NCBI GenBank assembly: GCA_003555335.1
Contig: PWHD01000060.1
Span: 37,267-101,266, forward strand
Source of the DNA: Mollicutes bacterium
Lineage (GTDB): Bacteria > Bacillota_I > Bacilli_A > Izemoplasmatales > Izemoplasmataceae
Length of the DNA: 64,000 bases
Direction of reading: 5' to 3'
Below the pieces are notes generated by a model. The model saw only the letters and a list, made by a program, of their open reading frames with translations, did no database searches and had not been told where the DNA came from. Made by a program: the position numbers and the translations under genes. This document shows, one piece after another, positions 46,312 through 55,012 of the stretch; position 1 is the stretch's first letter; each line of letters starts with the position of its first letter.

Positions 46312-47040
46312 TTACTTTCTTTTATAGATCCTGTCGACCTCATCGGTGTAGCCTTCCGCGTCGTGCACGTAAAGCGGCGGCAGGATTCTGAGTCCGGGAT
46401 TGGTTCTGTAGGTTGCCTCGATGAGTACCATTGAGGCTTCCTTGTTTTCTCTGGTATGGACAAAACGCATGCGCTTGGTATGGAAGTCATATGTCTTGAA
46501 AAGGTGGATCAGCTCATCGGTACGCATCGCTCTGATGACCATGAAAAGACGACCGGTCTGTTTCAAAAGATAAGCCGCGGTGCGGACGATGTCCTCCATC
46601 GTCACTGTGACTTCATGGCGTGCGATGGTCTTGTAGGTGCTCTTGTTCAGATTGCTTGTCACGTCGTGTTTGAAGAAGGGGGGATTGCAGGTGACGATGT
46701 CGATGGTTGCGCGTGCGGGAAGACAGCTTTCGTCTCTGAGGTCACCGTTTATGATTCTGATAGTCGGCTCGAGGTTGTTCAGTGCGACGTTTCTTCTTGC
46801 GATGTCGGCAACTTCCCGTTGTATCTCGATGCCGAGCATGTCGAGCGTTTTCGACCGGGTGGATAAGAAGAGCGGAATCGGTGCGAAGCCGGTGCCGAGA
46901 TCGACAAGCGTGTGAGCGTCTTTCGTGAGATTGACGAAATCCGCGAGCAGAATGGAATCCAGCGAGAAATTGAACATATCCTGTCGTTGGATGATTTTTA
47001 TTTCGCCGTTCCCGAAAAGTGTGTTAATTTTTTCTTGCAT
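46312..47040 (-). CDS. TrmN6-like tRNA1(Val) adenine-N6 methyltransferase (YabB)
   Basis: A 242-residue class I methyltransferase. The SAM loop is 'VDLGTGFAPIPLFL' (about 47-60) and the catalytic motif 'VTCNPPFFK' (NPPF, about 117-120) marks N6-adenine or related amino-group transfer. E. coli YfiC/TrmN6 modifies A37 of tRNA1-Val; the Bacillus homologue YabB lies in this same place after ricT/yabA. The exact tRNA target is inferred. The start overlaps ricT by 17 bases, so translation is coupled. Confidence 0.85.
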   Translation of the reverse strand: MQEKINTLFGNGEIKIIQRQDMFNFSLDSILLADFVNLTKDAHTLVDLGTGFAPIPLFLSTRSKTLDMLGIEIQREVADIARRNVALNNLEPTIRIINGDLRDESCLPARATIDIVTCNPPFFKHDVTSNLNKSTYKTIARHEVTVTMEDIVRTAAYLLKQTGRLFMVIRAMRTDELIHLFKTYDFHTKRMRFVHTRENKEASMVLIEATYRTNPGLRILPPLYVHDAEGYTDEVDRIYKRK

Positions 47041-47887
47041 GCTTATTCTTTTGGTCCTTATCCGTTACGAAATCCATCGAATCGTATTCCTTGATTTCCA
47101 GAAGGTCATCCACATTGAAATGTTTGACGGTCTCAGAGAGGTCGACTTTGACGGTGCGTTCAAGAATATTGGATGATAGGACTTTGCCAGGGCCTTCTGC
47201 GGTCTTGACGCGACTCATGATCTTCGGCATGCCCTTGCGCATTTCGGAATAAGTGTCATCCTCATAGCGGATGCAGCAAAGGAGTTTGCCGCAGAGACCG
47301 GAGATGTTCGATGGGTTCAAAGAGAGGTTTTGGTTCTTGGCCATCTTGATCGAGACGGTTTCGAACTCACCAAGGAAGGTTATACAGCAAAGCAGATAGC
47401 CACACGGGCCGATACCGCCAAGGAATTTCGCGCCGTCCCGGGCACCGACCTGTCTCAGTTCGATTCGTACTCTGAACTCATTGGCGAGGTCTTTGACGAG
47501 TTCGCGGAAGTCGATCCTGCCCTCTGCGTTGAAATAGATGATAAGCTTTGAACGGTCAAGGGTGTATTCCGCACCGAGCAGTTTCATCTCGAGATTGTGT
47601 TTTTTGACATAACGTTTGCATTTGTCGACGATATCGGGAATTTCGGCATTGTTGCGTTCTTCTTTCTGCAGATCCTTCTGTGTGGCTTTACGAAGAATCG
47701 GTTTCAGCGAAGCCTGCAGGGATTCTTCCTCAATTGTCTTCGGTGGTTCCATGACCTCGCCGATTTCAACGCCGCGAACCGTCTCCACGACGACCGATTC
47801 ACCGAGGGATAACTCTATATCATTGGGATCGAAATAATATTTTTTCCCCGCTTCTTTGAAACGGACACCGACCACTTTATTCTTCAT
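47024..47887 (-). CDS. ricT: PSP1-domain protein RicT (YaaT)
   Basis: RicT forms the Y-complex with RicA and RicF in Bacillus, which carries Fe-S clusters and helps RNase Y mature certain polycistronic mRNAs. The 287-residue sequence has the PSP1 domain with the cysteine pattern 'GPCGYLLCCITFLGEF' and 'SGLCGKLLCCIRYED', the cluster ligands of the family. I start at ATG 47887, preceded by AGGAG. It overlaps holB by 11 bases and trmN6 by 17. The neighbour yabA of Bacillus (replication initiation control) is missing. Confidence 0.93.
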   Translation of the reverse strand: MKNKVVGVRFKEAGKKYYFDPNDIELSLGESVVVETVRGVEIGEVMEPPKTIEEESLQASLKPILRKATQKDLQKEERNNAEIPDIVDKCKRYVKKHNLEMKLLGAEYTLDRSKLIIYFNAEGRIDFRELVKDLANEFRVRIELRQVGARDGAKFLGGIGPCGYLLCCITFLGEFETVSIKMAKNQNLSLNPSNISGLCGKLLCCIRYEDDTYSEMRKGMPKIMSRVKTAEGPGKVLSSNILERTVKVDLSETVKHFNVDDLLEIKEYDSMDFVTDKDQKNKHARKN

Positions 47888-48869
47888 TGTTTCTCCTACT
47901 TTCCAAAGCAAGCATGAGGTTGTCGAAAGCCAACCGCATGTTGATAAAGTTATTCTGCCTTGTCTTGATCGTCAACATCTGTTCGAGGATGGCAATCAGG
48001 TCATCGAGTTCATAGCGCTTCACACATGACTCGATGGTATCGATTTCCTCTGCGAAAACAATCTGGTTATGACTGTTTATTTTACCATAAATGAGGTCTT
48101 TTTGGTAGTGTATAAATATGTCAATGAGCATTCTTAGCTTCTGTGAGTCATTGAAGTGTTGCCCGGCTTCTTTTTGCAGGGTCAAAAGCGGGGATTCCTC
48201 TCCAGCGATATCTCGGTAGACAGCCTTGACCACATCGGTCAGGTCTTCGAGGTCGGATTCATCAAGCAATCCCCGGGCGGTTTCGACCGTGCTTTCAAGG
48301 CGGGCGGCCAGACGGCTCGATGTCATCTCAAAGCCTTCCTGTACGAGAGCGGTCTCGATGGCTTTATCTGAGAGCCGCTTGAAGTGGAGATTCTGCGCCC
48401 GAGACTGGATGGTGGGAAGTAGTTTACCGGCGTCTTCGCAAAGTAGGATGGCATACATCGAAGGGTGGGGTTCTTCCAAGAATTTGAGCAATGCGTTTTG
48501 GGCGTGGGCGTTCATTTTATCGGCAGCTTCGATAATATAGATTTTCGGGCCCTCCTCCAATGCGGTCTTGGAAAATTCTGCCTGCAGAGCTTTGATGTCG
48601 TCTTTCACGATGGCCGTCTTCTGAAGCCTCACGACATAGAGGTTCGGGTGGGTCAGATTCAGAACCCGTTTGCATTGATTGCATTCGAAACAAGGCGGCT
48701 TCTCATTTCGACAGAAGAGTTTGGCAGCAAAAAAAAGAGCCACGTCAAAACGCATCGTGCCCGCGTCACCCTCAAAGATATACGCATGGGAAAGACGTTC
48801 TTTTTTGAAGCTGTTTTCTATCATGGTGATGGCTTCACTTTGGACTGTCTTCAATTGATCGAAAATCAT
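47877..48869 (-). CDS. holB: DNA polymerase III delta' subunit
   Basis: Delta' is the fixed arm of the clamp loader. The 330-residue protein has the AAA+ fold with a degraded P-loop ('FEGDAGTMRFDVAL' instead of GxxGxGK[ST]), as expected for a subunit that does not hydrolyse ATP, the four-cysteine zinc module 'CRNEKPPCFECNQC' and the SRC-type motif 'IQSRAQ' that serves the neighbouring subunit. It follows tmk by 13 bases; yaaQ and yaaR, normally between, are absent. Confidence 0.93.
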   Translation of the reverse strand: MIFDQLKTVQSEAITMIENSFKKERLSHAYIFEGDAGTMRFDVALFFAAKLFCRNEKPPCFECNQCKRVLNLTHPNLYVVRLQKTAIVKDDIKALQAEFSKTALEEGPKIYIIEAADKMNAHAQNALLKFLEEPHPSMYAILLCEDAGKLLPTIQSRAQNLHFKRLSDKAIETALVQEGFEMTSSRLAARLESTVETARGLLDESDLEDLTDVVKAVYRDIAGEESPLLTLQKEAGQHFNDSQKLRMLIDIFIHYQKDLIYGKINSHNQIVFAEEIDTIESCVKRYELDDLIAILEQMLTIKTRQNNFINMRLAFDNLMLALESRRNNEE

Positions 48870-48882
48870 AATATCATCCTTC

Positions 48883-49500
48883 TCAAAGACCGTTTATCAA
48901 GGAAAGGGCGTCTTTCACGACCGCATCGATACCCCGGTTGCCGTCGACAACCTTGATTCTTTCGGGATAACGGCTGATGAGCGCCTGATAACCTTCATAG
49001 ACACGTTCGTGAAAAGCGATACTCTCGAGATCGAGGCGGTTGATTTCGCGGTGGTTGCCGAAAACACGCTTCAGGCCGACACTCGGCGGAATATCGATGA
49101 AGATGGTCAGATCGGGAATGCTTTGTTCGATGGCAAACTTGTTTACATCCATTACGGTTTCCAGGCCGAGTTTACGACCGAAGCCCTGATAGGCAAGTGA
49201 GCTATCGATGAATCTGTCGCAAAGGACAACCTTGCCTTGCGCAAGGGCGGGCCATACTTTCTCGACGATGTGTTGACGGCGGCTCGCAGCATAAAGCAAC
49301 GCTTCTGTCCGGGCGTCCATTTCTGTGTTCTTGACATCAAGGATTACATCCCTGATTTGTTCACTGATTGCAATACCACCAGGCTCCCTGGTGGTAACGA
49401 CATCTATATTATTCTTTTTCAAAGCCTTTTCTACAGCTTTCATCACTGTGCTTTTCCCCGAGCCTTCCGGCCCTTCGAACGTAATGAATTTATTTTTCAC
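48883..49500 (-). CDS. tmk: Thymidylate kinase
   Basis: Phosphorylates dTMP to dTDP. The 205 residues show the P-loop 'FEGPEGSGKST' (about 8-18), 'TREPGGIAISEQIR' (DRX-type start), 'LCDRFIDSSLAYQGFGRKLG' and 'LTIFIDIPPSVGLKR'. The start is a GTG at 49500 after GAGGAGTG. It opens the tmk-holB-ricT-trmN6-rsmI-metG operon and is divergent from the metal transporter; a TTTAAA-17-GATAAT pair near 49530 is the likely promoter. Confidence 0.96.
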   Translation of the reverse strand: MKNKFITFEGPEGSGKSTVMKAVEKALKKNNIDVVTTREPGGIAISEQIRDVILDVKNTEMDARTEALLYAASRRQHIVEKVWPALAQGKVVLCDRFIDSSLAYQGFGRKLGLETVMDVNKFAIEQSIPDLTIFIDIPPSVGLKRVFGNHREINRLDLESIAFHERVYEGYQALISRYPERIKVVDGNRGIDAVVKDALSLINGL

Positions 49501-49593
49501 ATCCGGTCACTCCTCTTGTGTTCTTTCCATTATTATCGCATATTTTCGCACCTTTTTAAATATGAAAATAAATTATTGGACGTATTAATGTGA

Positions 49594-49599
49594 TATAAT
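49594..49599 (+). promoter_or_regulatory. Extended -10 promoter of the metal ABC transporter
   Basis: TGA-TATAAT, about 28 bases before the ATG at 49628, with a poor -35. The AT-rich region 49550-49600 shows no recognisable Zur, Fur or MntR palindrome. Confidence 0.5.
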
Positions 49600-49627
49600 G
49601 TTTATGATTTGTGAAAGGAATGGTCTC

Positions 49628-50293
49628 ATGCGTATCAAAGTCGACAACCTCTCTTTCGGATATGATTACCGGACCGTGCTGAAGAACATATCCTTCAGCA
49701 TTGAAAGCGGTGATTTTTTAGTCATTGTCGGAAATAACGGGAGTGGAAAGTCGACACTCATCAAATGCCTTTTGGGACTTAACAAAGTGCCTGACAAACG
49801 GATTTTTCTCGATGATATCGAACTTCATGACTACAGACAGTGGATCAACATCGGTTATGTTCCACAGCGGTTCGATGATTTCAACTATGAGTTTCCAATC
49901 ACTGTCAACGAAATTCTGACCGTTTCAAAACTCTCGAAAGTCGACGAAGACGAGCAACTCTCGCTTCTTGATCGGATGGGAATCCTCGAGCTTCAAAACG
50001 ACAATATCAACAACCTGAGCGGCGGGCAACTGCAGCGTGTCTTCATCACCAGGGCGCTCATGAACAACCCGAGACTTTTGATTCTCGATGAACCCACCGC
50101 GGGTGTCGACGCCGGAAACATCGAAAGCTTCTACCGTATGGTCAACGATTTGAACAGCGATGGGGTAACCATCATTCTGATCTCCCACGATCTCAAAAAC
50201 GCCAAAGCGAACTTCACCCACATCATGCATCTGGATGATGGCAGGGCGGAGATCAGCAATATCTGTGATATTGACTTCGGAGGTGAGAGCTGA
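49628..50293 (+). CDS. Metal (zinc/manganese-type) ABC transporter ATPase
   Basis: A 221-residue ABC ATPase of the ZnuC/MntB type. Walker A is 'GNNGSGKST', the Q-loop 'VPQRFD', signature 'LSGGQLQRV', Walker B 'LLILDEPTAGVD' and the switch histidine is in 'LISHDL'. The neighbour permease of the Zn/Mn family fixes the class; zinc versus manganese cannot be told. ATG 49628 follows AAAGGA. It overlaps the permease gene by one base. The solute-binding lipoprotein that normally accompanies these genes is not in the window. Confidence 0.9.
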   Translation: MRIKVDNLSFGYDYRTVLKNISFSIESGDFLVIVGNNGSGKSTLIKCLLGLNKVPDKRIFLDDIELHDYRQWINIGYVPQRFDDFNYEFPITVNEILTVSKLSKVDEDEQLSLLDRMGILELQNDNINNLSGGQLQRVFITRALMNNPRLLILDEPTAGVDAGNIESFYRMVNDLNSDGVTIILISHDLKNAKANFTHIMHLDDGRAEISNICDIDFGGES

Positions 50294-51189
50294 TGGACAC
50301 GTTTTTCATCTATACCAGCTTCATCCGGGCACTCATCGAACGGGAGTTCATGCAGTACGCGCTTGTCACCGGTGTGCTGATTGGATTTTTGGCGCCTTTG
50401 ATCGGCTCTTTCGTCGTCATCAAACGTCTGAGCATGATCGCCGATACACTTTCGCACTTCACCTTGGCCGGACTTGCAATCGGGCTTTTCTTCATCAACA
50501 TCCTCAGGTTGCCTTTGGGTGACCCGCTTTATCTTGGGATGATATTCGCTGTGATCGGGGCACTCCTTGTCGAGGTTCTGCGTAGCTACTACAAAAACTA
50601 CAAGGAAATCTCGATGCCGATGGTCATCTCCCTCGGGACCGCCTTGAGCGCACTTTTCATCTCCTTGAGCGGCGGTTTCACTTCGAGTGTCTTCAATTAT
50701 CTCTTCGGCTCCATCCTGACGGTCAGCCGGCAGTTCGTCTTCATCAACATCGCAGCGACCATCGTCATCGTTTCCCTCGTCATCGCGTTTTACAAACAGC
50801 TTGTCATCATCAGTTTCGATGAGACCTATGCCAGATTGCTCGGAATCAAGGTCGGTATCTTCCAATTTTTCACAACCATCGCGCTCGGTATGGTTATCGC
50901 CCTTGCAATAGAGACCGTCGGTGTGCTTCTCGTATCGAGCCTGATGATTATCCCGGTCGCCGCAGCGATGAAAGTGGGCCGTAGTTTCAAAAACACCCTT
51001 TTCATCGCCATCGTCTTCAGCGAGACTTCCGTAATCATGGGACTTTGGCTGTCATTTGTGTTCCGCATCCCTTCCGGTGCGACCATTGTGCTTTTCAATA
51101 TCACGATCCTGATTATGGTCGTCATCCTCAAAAAACTATTCAAACATCAGCTCATCAAGAAAAAACAGGCCGATGAGGCCGCATCCTGA
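50293..51189 (+). CDS. Metal (zinc/manganese-type) ABC transporter permease
   Basis: A 298-residue polytopic permease of the ZnuB/MntC family with about 8-9 hydrophobic segments. Family stretches include 'ALVTGVLIGFLAPLIGSFVV', 'RLSMIADTLSHFTLAGLAIG' (the conserved D-T-L-S-H loop) and 'SLMIIPVAAAMKVGRSF'. The ATG overlaps the ATPase stop (TGATG). A strong bidirectional terminator follows at 51201-51236. Confidence 0.92.
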   Translation: MDTFFIYTSFIRALIEREFMQYALVTGVLIGFLAPLIGSFVVIKRLSMIADTLSHFTLAGLAIGLFFINILRLPLGDPLYLGMIFAVIGALLVEVLRSYYKNYKEISMPMVISLGTALSALFISLSGGFTSSVFNYLFGSILTVSRQFVFINIAATIVIVSLVIAFYKQLVIISFDETYARLLGIKVGIFQFFTTIALGMVIALAIETVGVLLVSSLMIIPVAAAMKVGRSFKNTLFIAIVFSETSVIMGLWLSFVFRIPSGATIVLFNITILIMVVILKKLFKHQLIKKKQADEAAS

Positions 51190-51200
51190 TAATTACATGA

Positions 51201-51236
51201 AAAAAATGCCGCGATGATATCATCGCGGCATTTTTT
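51201..51236. terminator. Bidirectional terminator between converging permease and truA
   Basis: A perfect 36-base palindrome with six A at one end and six T at the other, GC-rich core ATGCCGCGATGAT. It serves the plus-strand permease and the minus-strand truA, whose stop is at 51247. Confidence 0.96.
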
Positions 51237-51246
51237 AACCGATGTC

Positions 51247-52245
51247 TCAGTAATCGATTCGTTTGAGGTAAAGACCTTCAGCGGGTGCCATGTATTTGAT
51301 ACTGTCCTTGCTGGCTTCTTCAAGCGCTTTTTCAGTGAACTGTGTGTTTCGCTTCACATCCCTGATGGCATTACCGACAATGATGCGTACCATGTGGCGC
51401 AAAAATCCATGAGCCCTAATTTCGATGCGGGTCTCGCGTTTTTCAGAAAACACGTCGATCTTATCCACTGTTCGAACCGTACTCTTATCAGCATCGAATT
51501 TTGAAAATCCGATGAAATCATGGGATCCCTGGACAACCGCGAGAATTTTTTCTAGGGCCGATTCTTCCAGTTCAGGCTCATAAAGCGCATAGTGGGAAAG
51601 GAATGGGTCTTTCTCATGAATGATGCGGTACATATAGGTTTTGCCGGTCACATCGAAACGGGCGTGGAAGACCGGCGGGACCGTTGTGACTTTCAGGATG
51701 CGGATGTCAGCCGGCAACATTTTCTCCATGGTTTCTTCAAGTTTTTGGTCCTCCAAGGGGGATCCGGTATCGAAATGGATCACTTGGTGAAAGGCGTGGA
51801 CCCCTCTATCGGTGCGTCCGGCGGCCACGATGGGCGTCTTATCACCGCAAAGGTGTCTTAGAACTTTTTCAATCGTGCTTTGGACGGTAGGGGATACCTT
51901 GGGCTGTCTTTGAAAGCCGTGGTAGCGTGAACCGTCATAACTGAGGTCGACACGTATCCGTCGGGGGGCGACTTCTAGATTCCTGATATAGATTTGAGTG
52001 ATGCCGGTGGTGTCTGATTTCACTTTCATCTGGAAGCGTTCATCGATTTCCACGATATGATAGGACAGATAGGGGGACGCTTTGTAATCCTTGCAACCGG
52101 CGTATCGTCTTAGTCTGTCGAGAACCGCTTCCAAGGATGCGTATTTTTTCTCATTGGTATCTCTCAAGAAGTGTAGCCCCGGAAGCATCTTCATCATACG
52201 ATCCTCGTCTTTTTCCTTAAGCGCGGTGACGAAGGCCTCAATCAT
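51247..52245 (-). CDS. truA: tRNA pseudouridine synthase A with an N-terminal extension
   Basis: TruA makes pseudouridine at tRNA positions 38-40. The core begins near residue 97 ('RIRVDLSYDGSRYHGFQRQP') and has the catalytic Asp146 in 'AAGRTDRGVHAFHQV' and the late motif 'FLRHMVRIIVGNAI'. Residues 1-95 ('MIEAFVTALKEKDEDRMMKM' onward) are an extra domain of unknown type that ordinary TruA (about 245 residues) lacks. No start codon lies between residue 73 and the core, and ATG 52245 overlaps the ecfT stop (ATGA), with AGGATA before it, so the extension is translated. Its pattern of two helices then strands is vaguely NTF2-like, but I cannot name it. It ends the ecfA1-ecfA2-ecfT-truA run. Confidence 0.9.
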   Translation of the reverse strand: MIEAFVTALKEKDEDRMMKMLPGLHFLRDTNEKKYASLEAVLDRLRRYAGCKDYKASPYLSYHIVEIDERFQMKVKSDTTGITQIYIRNLEVAPRRIRVDLSYDGSRYHGFQRQPKVSPTVQSTIEKVLRHLCGDKTPIVAAGRTDRGVHAFHQVIHFDTGSPLEDQKLEETMEKMLPADIRILKVTTVPPVFHARFDVTGKTYMYRIIHEKDPFLSHYALYEPELEESALEKILAVVQGSHDFIGFSKFDADKSTVRTVDKIDVFSEKRETRIEIRAHGFLRHMVRIIVGNAIRDVKRNTQFTEKALEEASKDSIKYMAPAEGLYLKRIDY

Positions 52246-53207
52246 AGCAATATCCTAAAGAGGGTCGTGGTGACGATGATGACAGACGCCGTCGCGACCG
52301 CGAGGGTATCCAGTGTTTTCCATGTGAGGATGTGCAGTCTTGTGCGTGGTTTGCCGGGGACGAACGACCGTGCCTCCATCGCGTTGGCGAGTTCGTCGCT
52401 TCGTTTGAAAGAAATGATGAACATCGGGACAAGCAAAGAAACCACCTGCATGATCTTGTCTTTCAGCTTGCCTTCCTGGAAGTCAACACCGCGGCTGGCT
52501 TGGGCTTCCATGATCTTGTTCGCTTCGTCGAGCAACGTCGGAATGTAGCGCAAAGCGATCGAGATGATCATGGCGATTTCCTCACTGTTGATCCGGACAT
52601 GGCGGAGGGGGCTCAAGACATGCTCCAAGCCGAGATTCAAATCGGTGGGCTTGGTGGTGATGGTGAGAATGGTCGACAGGGTGACCAGGATGATCAGACG
52701 TATCATGATGAAGAAGGCGAGTTCCAGGCCCCCTTGATAGACCGTGAAGGTTCCTGTTGCGAAAACGAACCAGAAATCGAGTTGGGTGAGCACGAATCCG
52801 ATACCTGCGATGGCCAGAACGAAATAAAGCAGTTTAAACGGAACGTATTTCTTGGTGAAGAACCAGAAGAAGAAGATCAGAAGCGCCAGAAAAATACTCA
52901 GGGGTGAATAAAATAGGGGTTCTTCGAAGAGTAGTTCGCCCTGTTCGTTGAACAGTACCTGAAACGTGAAGGTGAAGATGAGTAAGAACATCAGTGGTCT
53001 TAGGCCCAGATAGACGCGCTTGACGCTGATTTTTCCGATAAGCAGGATGAAAAACACGAAAGCGAGGCCCAATAGCATGTGATAGATGTTGTCGACGATG
53101 AACGCGGAGGCCATCAGAAGAAGCATACAGATGATCTTGGTGCGCGGATCCATCTTATAGAGAAAGGAGTTGCCGGGGACATAGCGACCGATGACGATAT
53201 TCTTCAT
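52242..53207 (-). CDS. ecfT: ECF transporter transmembrane subunit EcfT
   Basis: EcfT couples the two ATPases to exchangeable substrate-binding S proteins for vitamins and metals. The 321-residue protein has five to six hydrophobic segments and the coupling motifs 'AQASRGVDF' (the Ala-Arg-Gly motif) and 'NAMEARSFVPG' that dock onto the ATPases. It abuts ecfA2 with no gap and overlaps truA by 4 bases. No S component is in the window, so this is a shared (group II) module. Confidence 0.94.
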   Translation of the reverse strand: MKNIVIGRYVPGNSFLYKMDPRTKIICMLLLMASAFIVDNIYHMLLGLAFVFFILLIGKISVKRVYLGLRPLMFLLIFTFTFQVLFNEQGELLFEEPLFYSPLSIFLALLIFFFWFFTKKYVPFKLLYFVLAIAGIGFVLTQLDFWFVFATGTFTVYQGGLELAFFIMIRLIILVTLSTILTITTKPTDLNLGLEHVLSPLRHVRINSEEIAMIISIALRYIPTLLDEANKIMEAQASRGVDFQEGKLKDKIMQVVSLLVPMFIISFKRSDELANAMEARSFVPGKPRTRLHILTWKTLDTLAVATASVIIVTTTLFRILL

Positions 53208-54068
53208 CTATGCCACCTCCTTAAGCGCTTCAAGAAGCTTTTCTCTGCTTCTGGGGGTGTCTTTTAGTGTGATTGACAATTTTTCTTCAAGTCCCTTGAC
53301 GATTTTCAGGATCTCAGGGGTCTCCAGGTTCCAGTTTTCGATGTTTTTCCGGGAAAAAAGCTGCTCGGGAGCCCCGTCGTAGACAAGGACCCCCTCTCGC
53401 ATGACAAGGACCCTTTTCGCATACTCATAGACCGTGTCCATATCATGGGTGATGATGATGACGGTCTTGTCAAGTCTCTCATGGATGTCATAGAACACTT
53501 TGAGAAGCGCTCTTCGCCCGAGCGGATCGAGACCGCTCGTCGGCTCGTCAAAGACGAGGATATCCGGTTCCATCGCGAGGATGCCGGCGATGCTGACTCT
53601 TTTTTTCTCGCCGCCGCTCAAGTTGAAAGGGCTTCTTTCCAGGTAGCTTTTGTCGAGGCCGACGACCTCGATGATTTCCTCGGCTTTCCTGACGGCCGCT
53701 TCATGTTTGACTCCGAAGTTTTTCGGACCGAAGATGATGTCTTTGAGTACGGTCTCTTCAAAGAGCTGATATTCGGGGAACTGGAAAACAAGTCCGACTT
53801 TCTGCCTGATCGGATTCAGTTTCACTTTCTTGTTTTTCTTGGTATCCTTGGAAAGCTTGAGCCCGAAGATGCTCATTCTGCCTTCCGAGGGAAGGAAAAG
53901 AGCGTTCATATGTTTGGCAAGGGTGGTCTTTCCGCTGCCTGTTTCGCCGATCAAAGTGATAAACTCCCCCGTTTTATCGATTTTGAGGCTCACATCGGAT
54001 AGGGCCATGTACCCTCTTTCATCAATGCCTGTGTATTGATAGCCTACTCTTTCAAACTGGATTGCCAT
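53208..54068 (-). CDS. ecfA2: ECF transporter ATPase EcfA2
   Basis: Second ATPase of the shared ECF module; 286 residues. Walker A 'GETGSGKTTL', Q-loop 'VFQFPEYQLFEETV', signature 'LSGGEKKRVSIAG', Walker B 'ILVFDEPTSGLDPLG' and 'IITHDMD'. It overlaps the end of ecfA1 by 25 bases and abuts ecfT. The Q-loop sequence FPEYQLFEETV is typical of EcfA2 rather than EcfA1 (which has NPDNQFVG). Confidence 0.95.
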   Translation of the reverse strand: MAIQFERVGYQYTGIDERGYMALSDVSLKIDKTGEFITLIGETGSGKTTLAKHMNALFLPSEGRMSIFGLKLSKDTKKNKKVKLNPIRQKVGLVFQFPEYQLFEETVLKDIIFGPKNFGVKHEAAVRKAEEIIEVVGLDKSYLERSPFNLSGGEKKRVSIAGILAMEPDILVFDEPTSGLDPLGRRALLKVFYDIHERLDKTVIIITHDMDTVYEYAKRVLVMREGVLVYDGAPEQLFSRKNIENWNLETPEILKIVKGLEEKLSITLKDTPRSREKLLEALKEVA

Positions 54069-54853
54069 AAGAACTCCTTCAGCATAGGATTGTCGATTTT
54101 CTCTTCCTCGAGATAGTGCATGAGTTCTATGGGGAGAAGCAGTTCGAGGTTGGATTGTTCAAGGGTATGCTTGTCCTTGAGGATGTTTTCGGATTTGTCG
54201 ACTTTGAGGATTTCGCCGTCTTTGAGTACAACAATTCTATCACTTTCAAGGGCTTCTTTCATGTCGTGGGTGATGGTGATGATGGTGACACCTTCCTTGT
54301 TCAACTCACGCATGTAGCCGATGATGTTCCTGCGTCCCTTGGGGTCCAGCATGGCGGTGGCTTCGTCGAAAATGATGACATCGGTGTTCATGGCGAGGAT
54401 GCCCGCAATGGCCACACGCTGTTTTTGGCCCCCCGATAATTGCTGGGGTTCCTTGTTTAGAAAATCGAACATGCCGACGCGCTTGGCGTAGGTATCGATG
54501 CGCTCGATCATCTCTTCTCGTTCCACCTGGAGATTCTCAAGACCGAAGGCGATGTCGTCACGGACGGTGACACCGACGAACTGATTGTCGGGATTTTGAA
54601 AGACGATGCCTATTTTTTTGCGGATATCATATACGGTGTTTTCATTGAGCTCGGTACCGTCGACGGTGATGGTACCGGTTTTCGCCTTGAGCAGGCCGAT
54701 CAGTAATTTTGAAAGGGTGGATTTCCCGCTGCCGTTGTGGCCTAGGATGGTGATCCATTCGCCTTTCTTTATTTCGAGATTGATATTTTGCAGCACATTT
54801 TTCGCTTGTGTGTATGCGAATGAGACGTCTTTGATTTCTATCATGGGATTCAT
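54044..54853 (-). CDS. ecfA1: ECF transporter ATPase EcfA1
   Basis: First ATPase of the ECF module; 269 residues. Walker A 'GHNGSGKSTLS', Q-loop 'VFQNPDNQFVGVTV', signature 'LSGGQKQRVAIAG', Walker B 'VIIFDEATAMLDPKG' and 'ITITHDM'. Walker B ends DEA rather than DEP, with the catalytic Glu kept. I start at ATG 54853, preceded by GAGGAG; 35 codons upstream do not resemble the family and overlap the promoter region (TGA-TATAAT near 54880). It follows the rplQ terminator. Confidence 0.95.
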   Translation of the reverse strand: MNPMIEIKDVSFAYTQAKNVLQNINLEIKKGEWITILGHNGSGKSTLSKLLIGLLKAKTGTITVDGTELNENTVYDIRKKIGIVFQNPDNQFVGVTVRDDIAFGLENLQVEREEMIERIDTYAKRVGMFDFLNKEPQQLSGGQKQRVAIAGILAMNTDVIIFDEATAMLDPKGRRNIIGYMRELNKEGVTIITITHDMKEALESDRIVVLKDGEILKVDKSENILKDKHTLEQSNLELLLPIELMHYLEEEKIDNPMLKEFLWQSSLKE

Positions 54854-54958
54854 GGTTATCAACTCCTCAAAAATCGTAAACATTATATCAAACTTATCCT
54901 CAAAAAGCGAAGGAAATCGCTCTTTGATAGGCCTTTTTCCGGCGACGCCCAAAAACAA

Positions 54959-54987
54959 AAAAGCGACGCCCGTCGGACGTCACTTTT
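54959..54987 (-). terminator. Terminator of the spc-alpha ribosomal operon
   Basis: 13-bp stem (two G-U pairs) with a three-base loop, followed on the minus strand by TTTGTTTTT, 26 bases after the rplQ stop. A second, smaller stem-loop (AGCGA/TCGCT with T-run) lies downstream at about 54901-54926, just before the ecfA1 promoter. Confidence 0.88.
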
Positions 54988-55012
54988 CACGTGTGTTTAT
55001 GAGATGGGTCGT

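Noticed and set aside
49550..49600. Zur, Fur or MntR operator before the metal transporter
   Set aside because: The region is AT-rich but I see no inverted repeat matching these consensus sequences.
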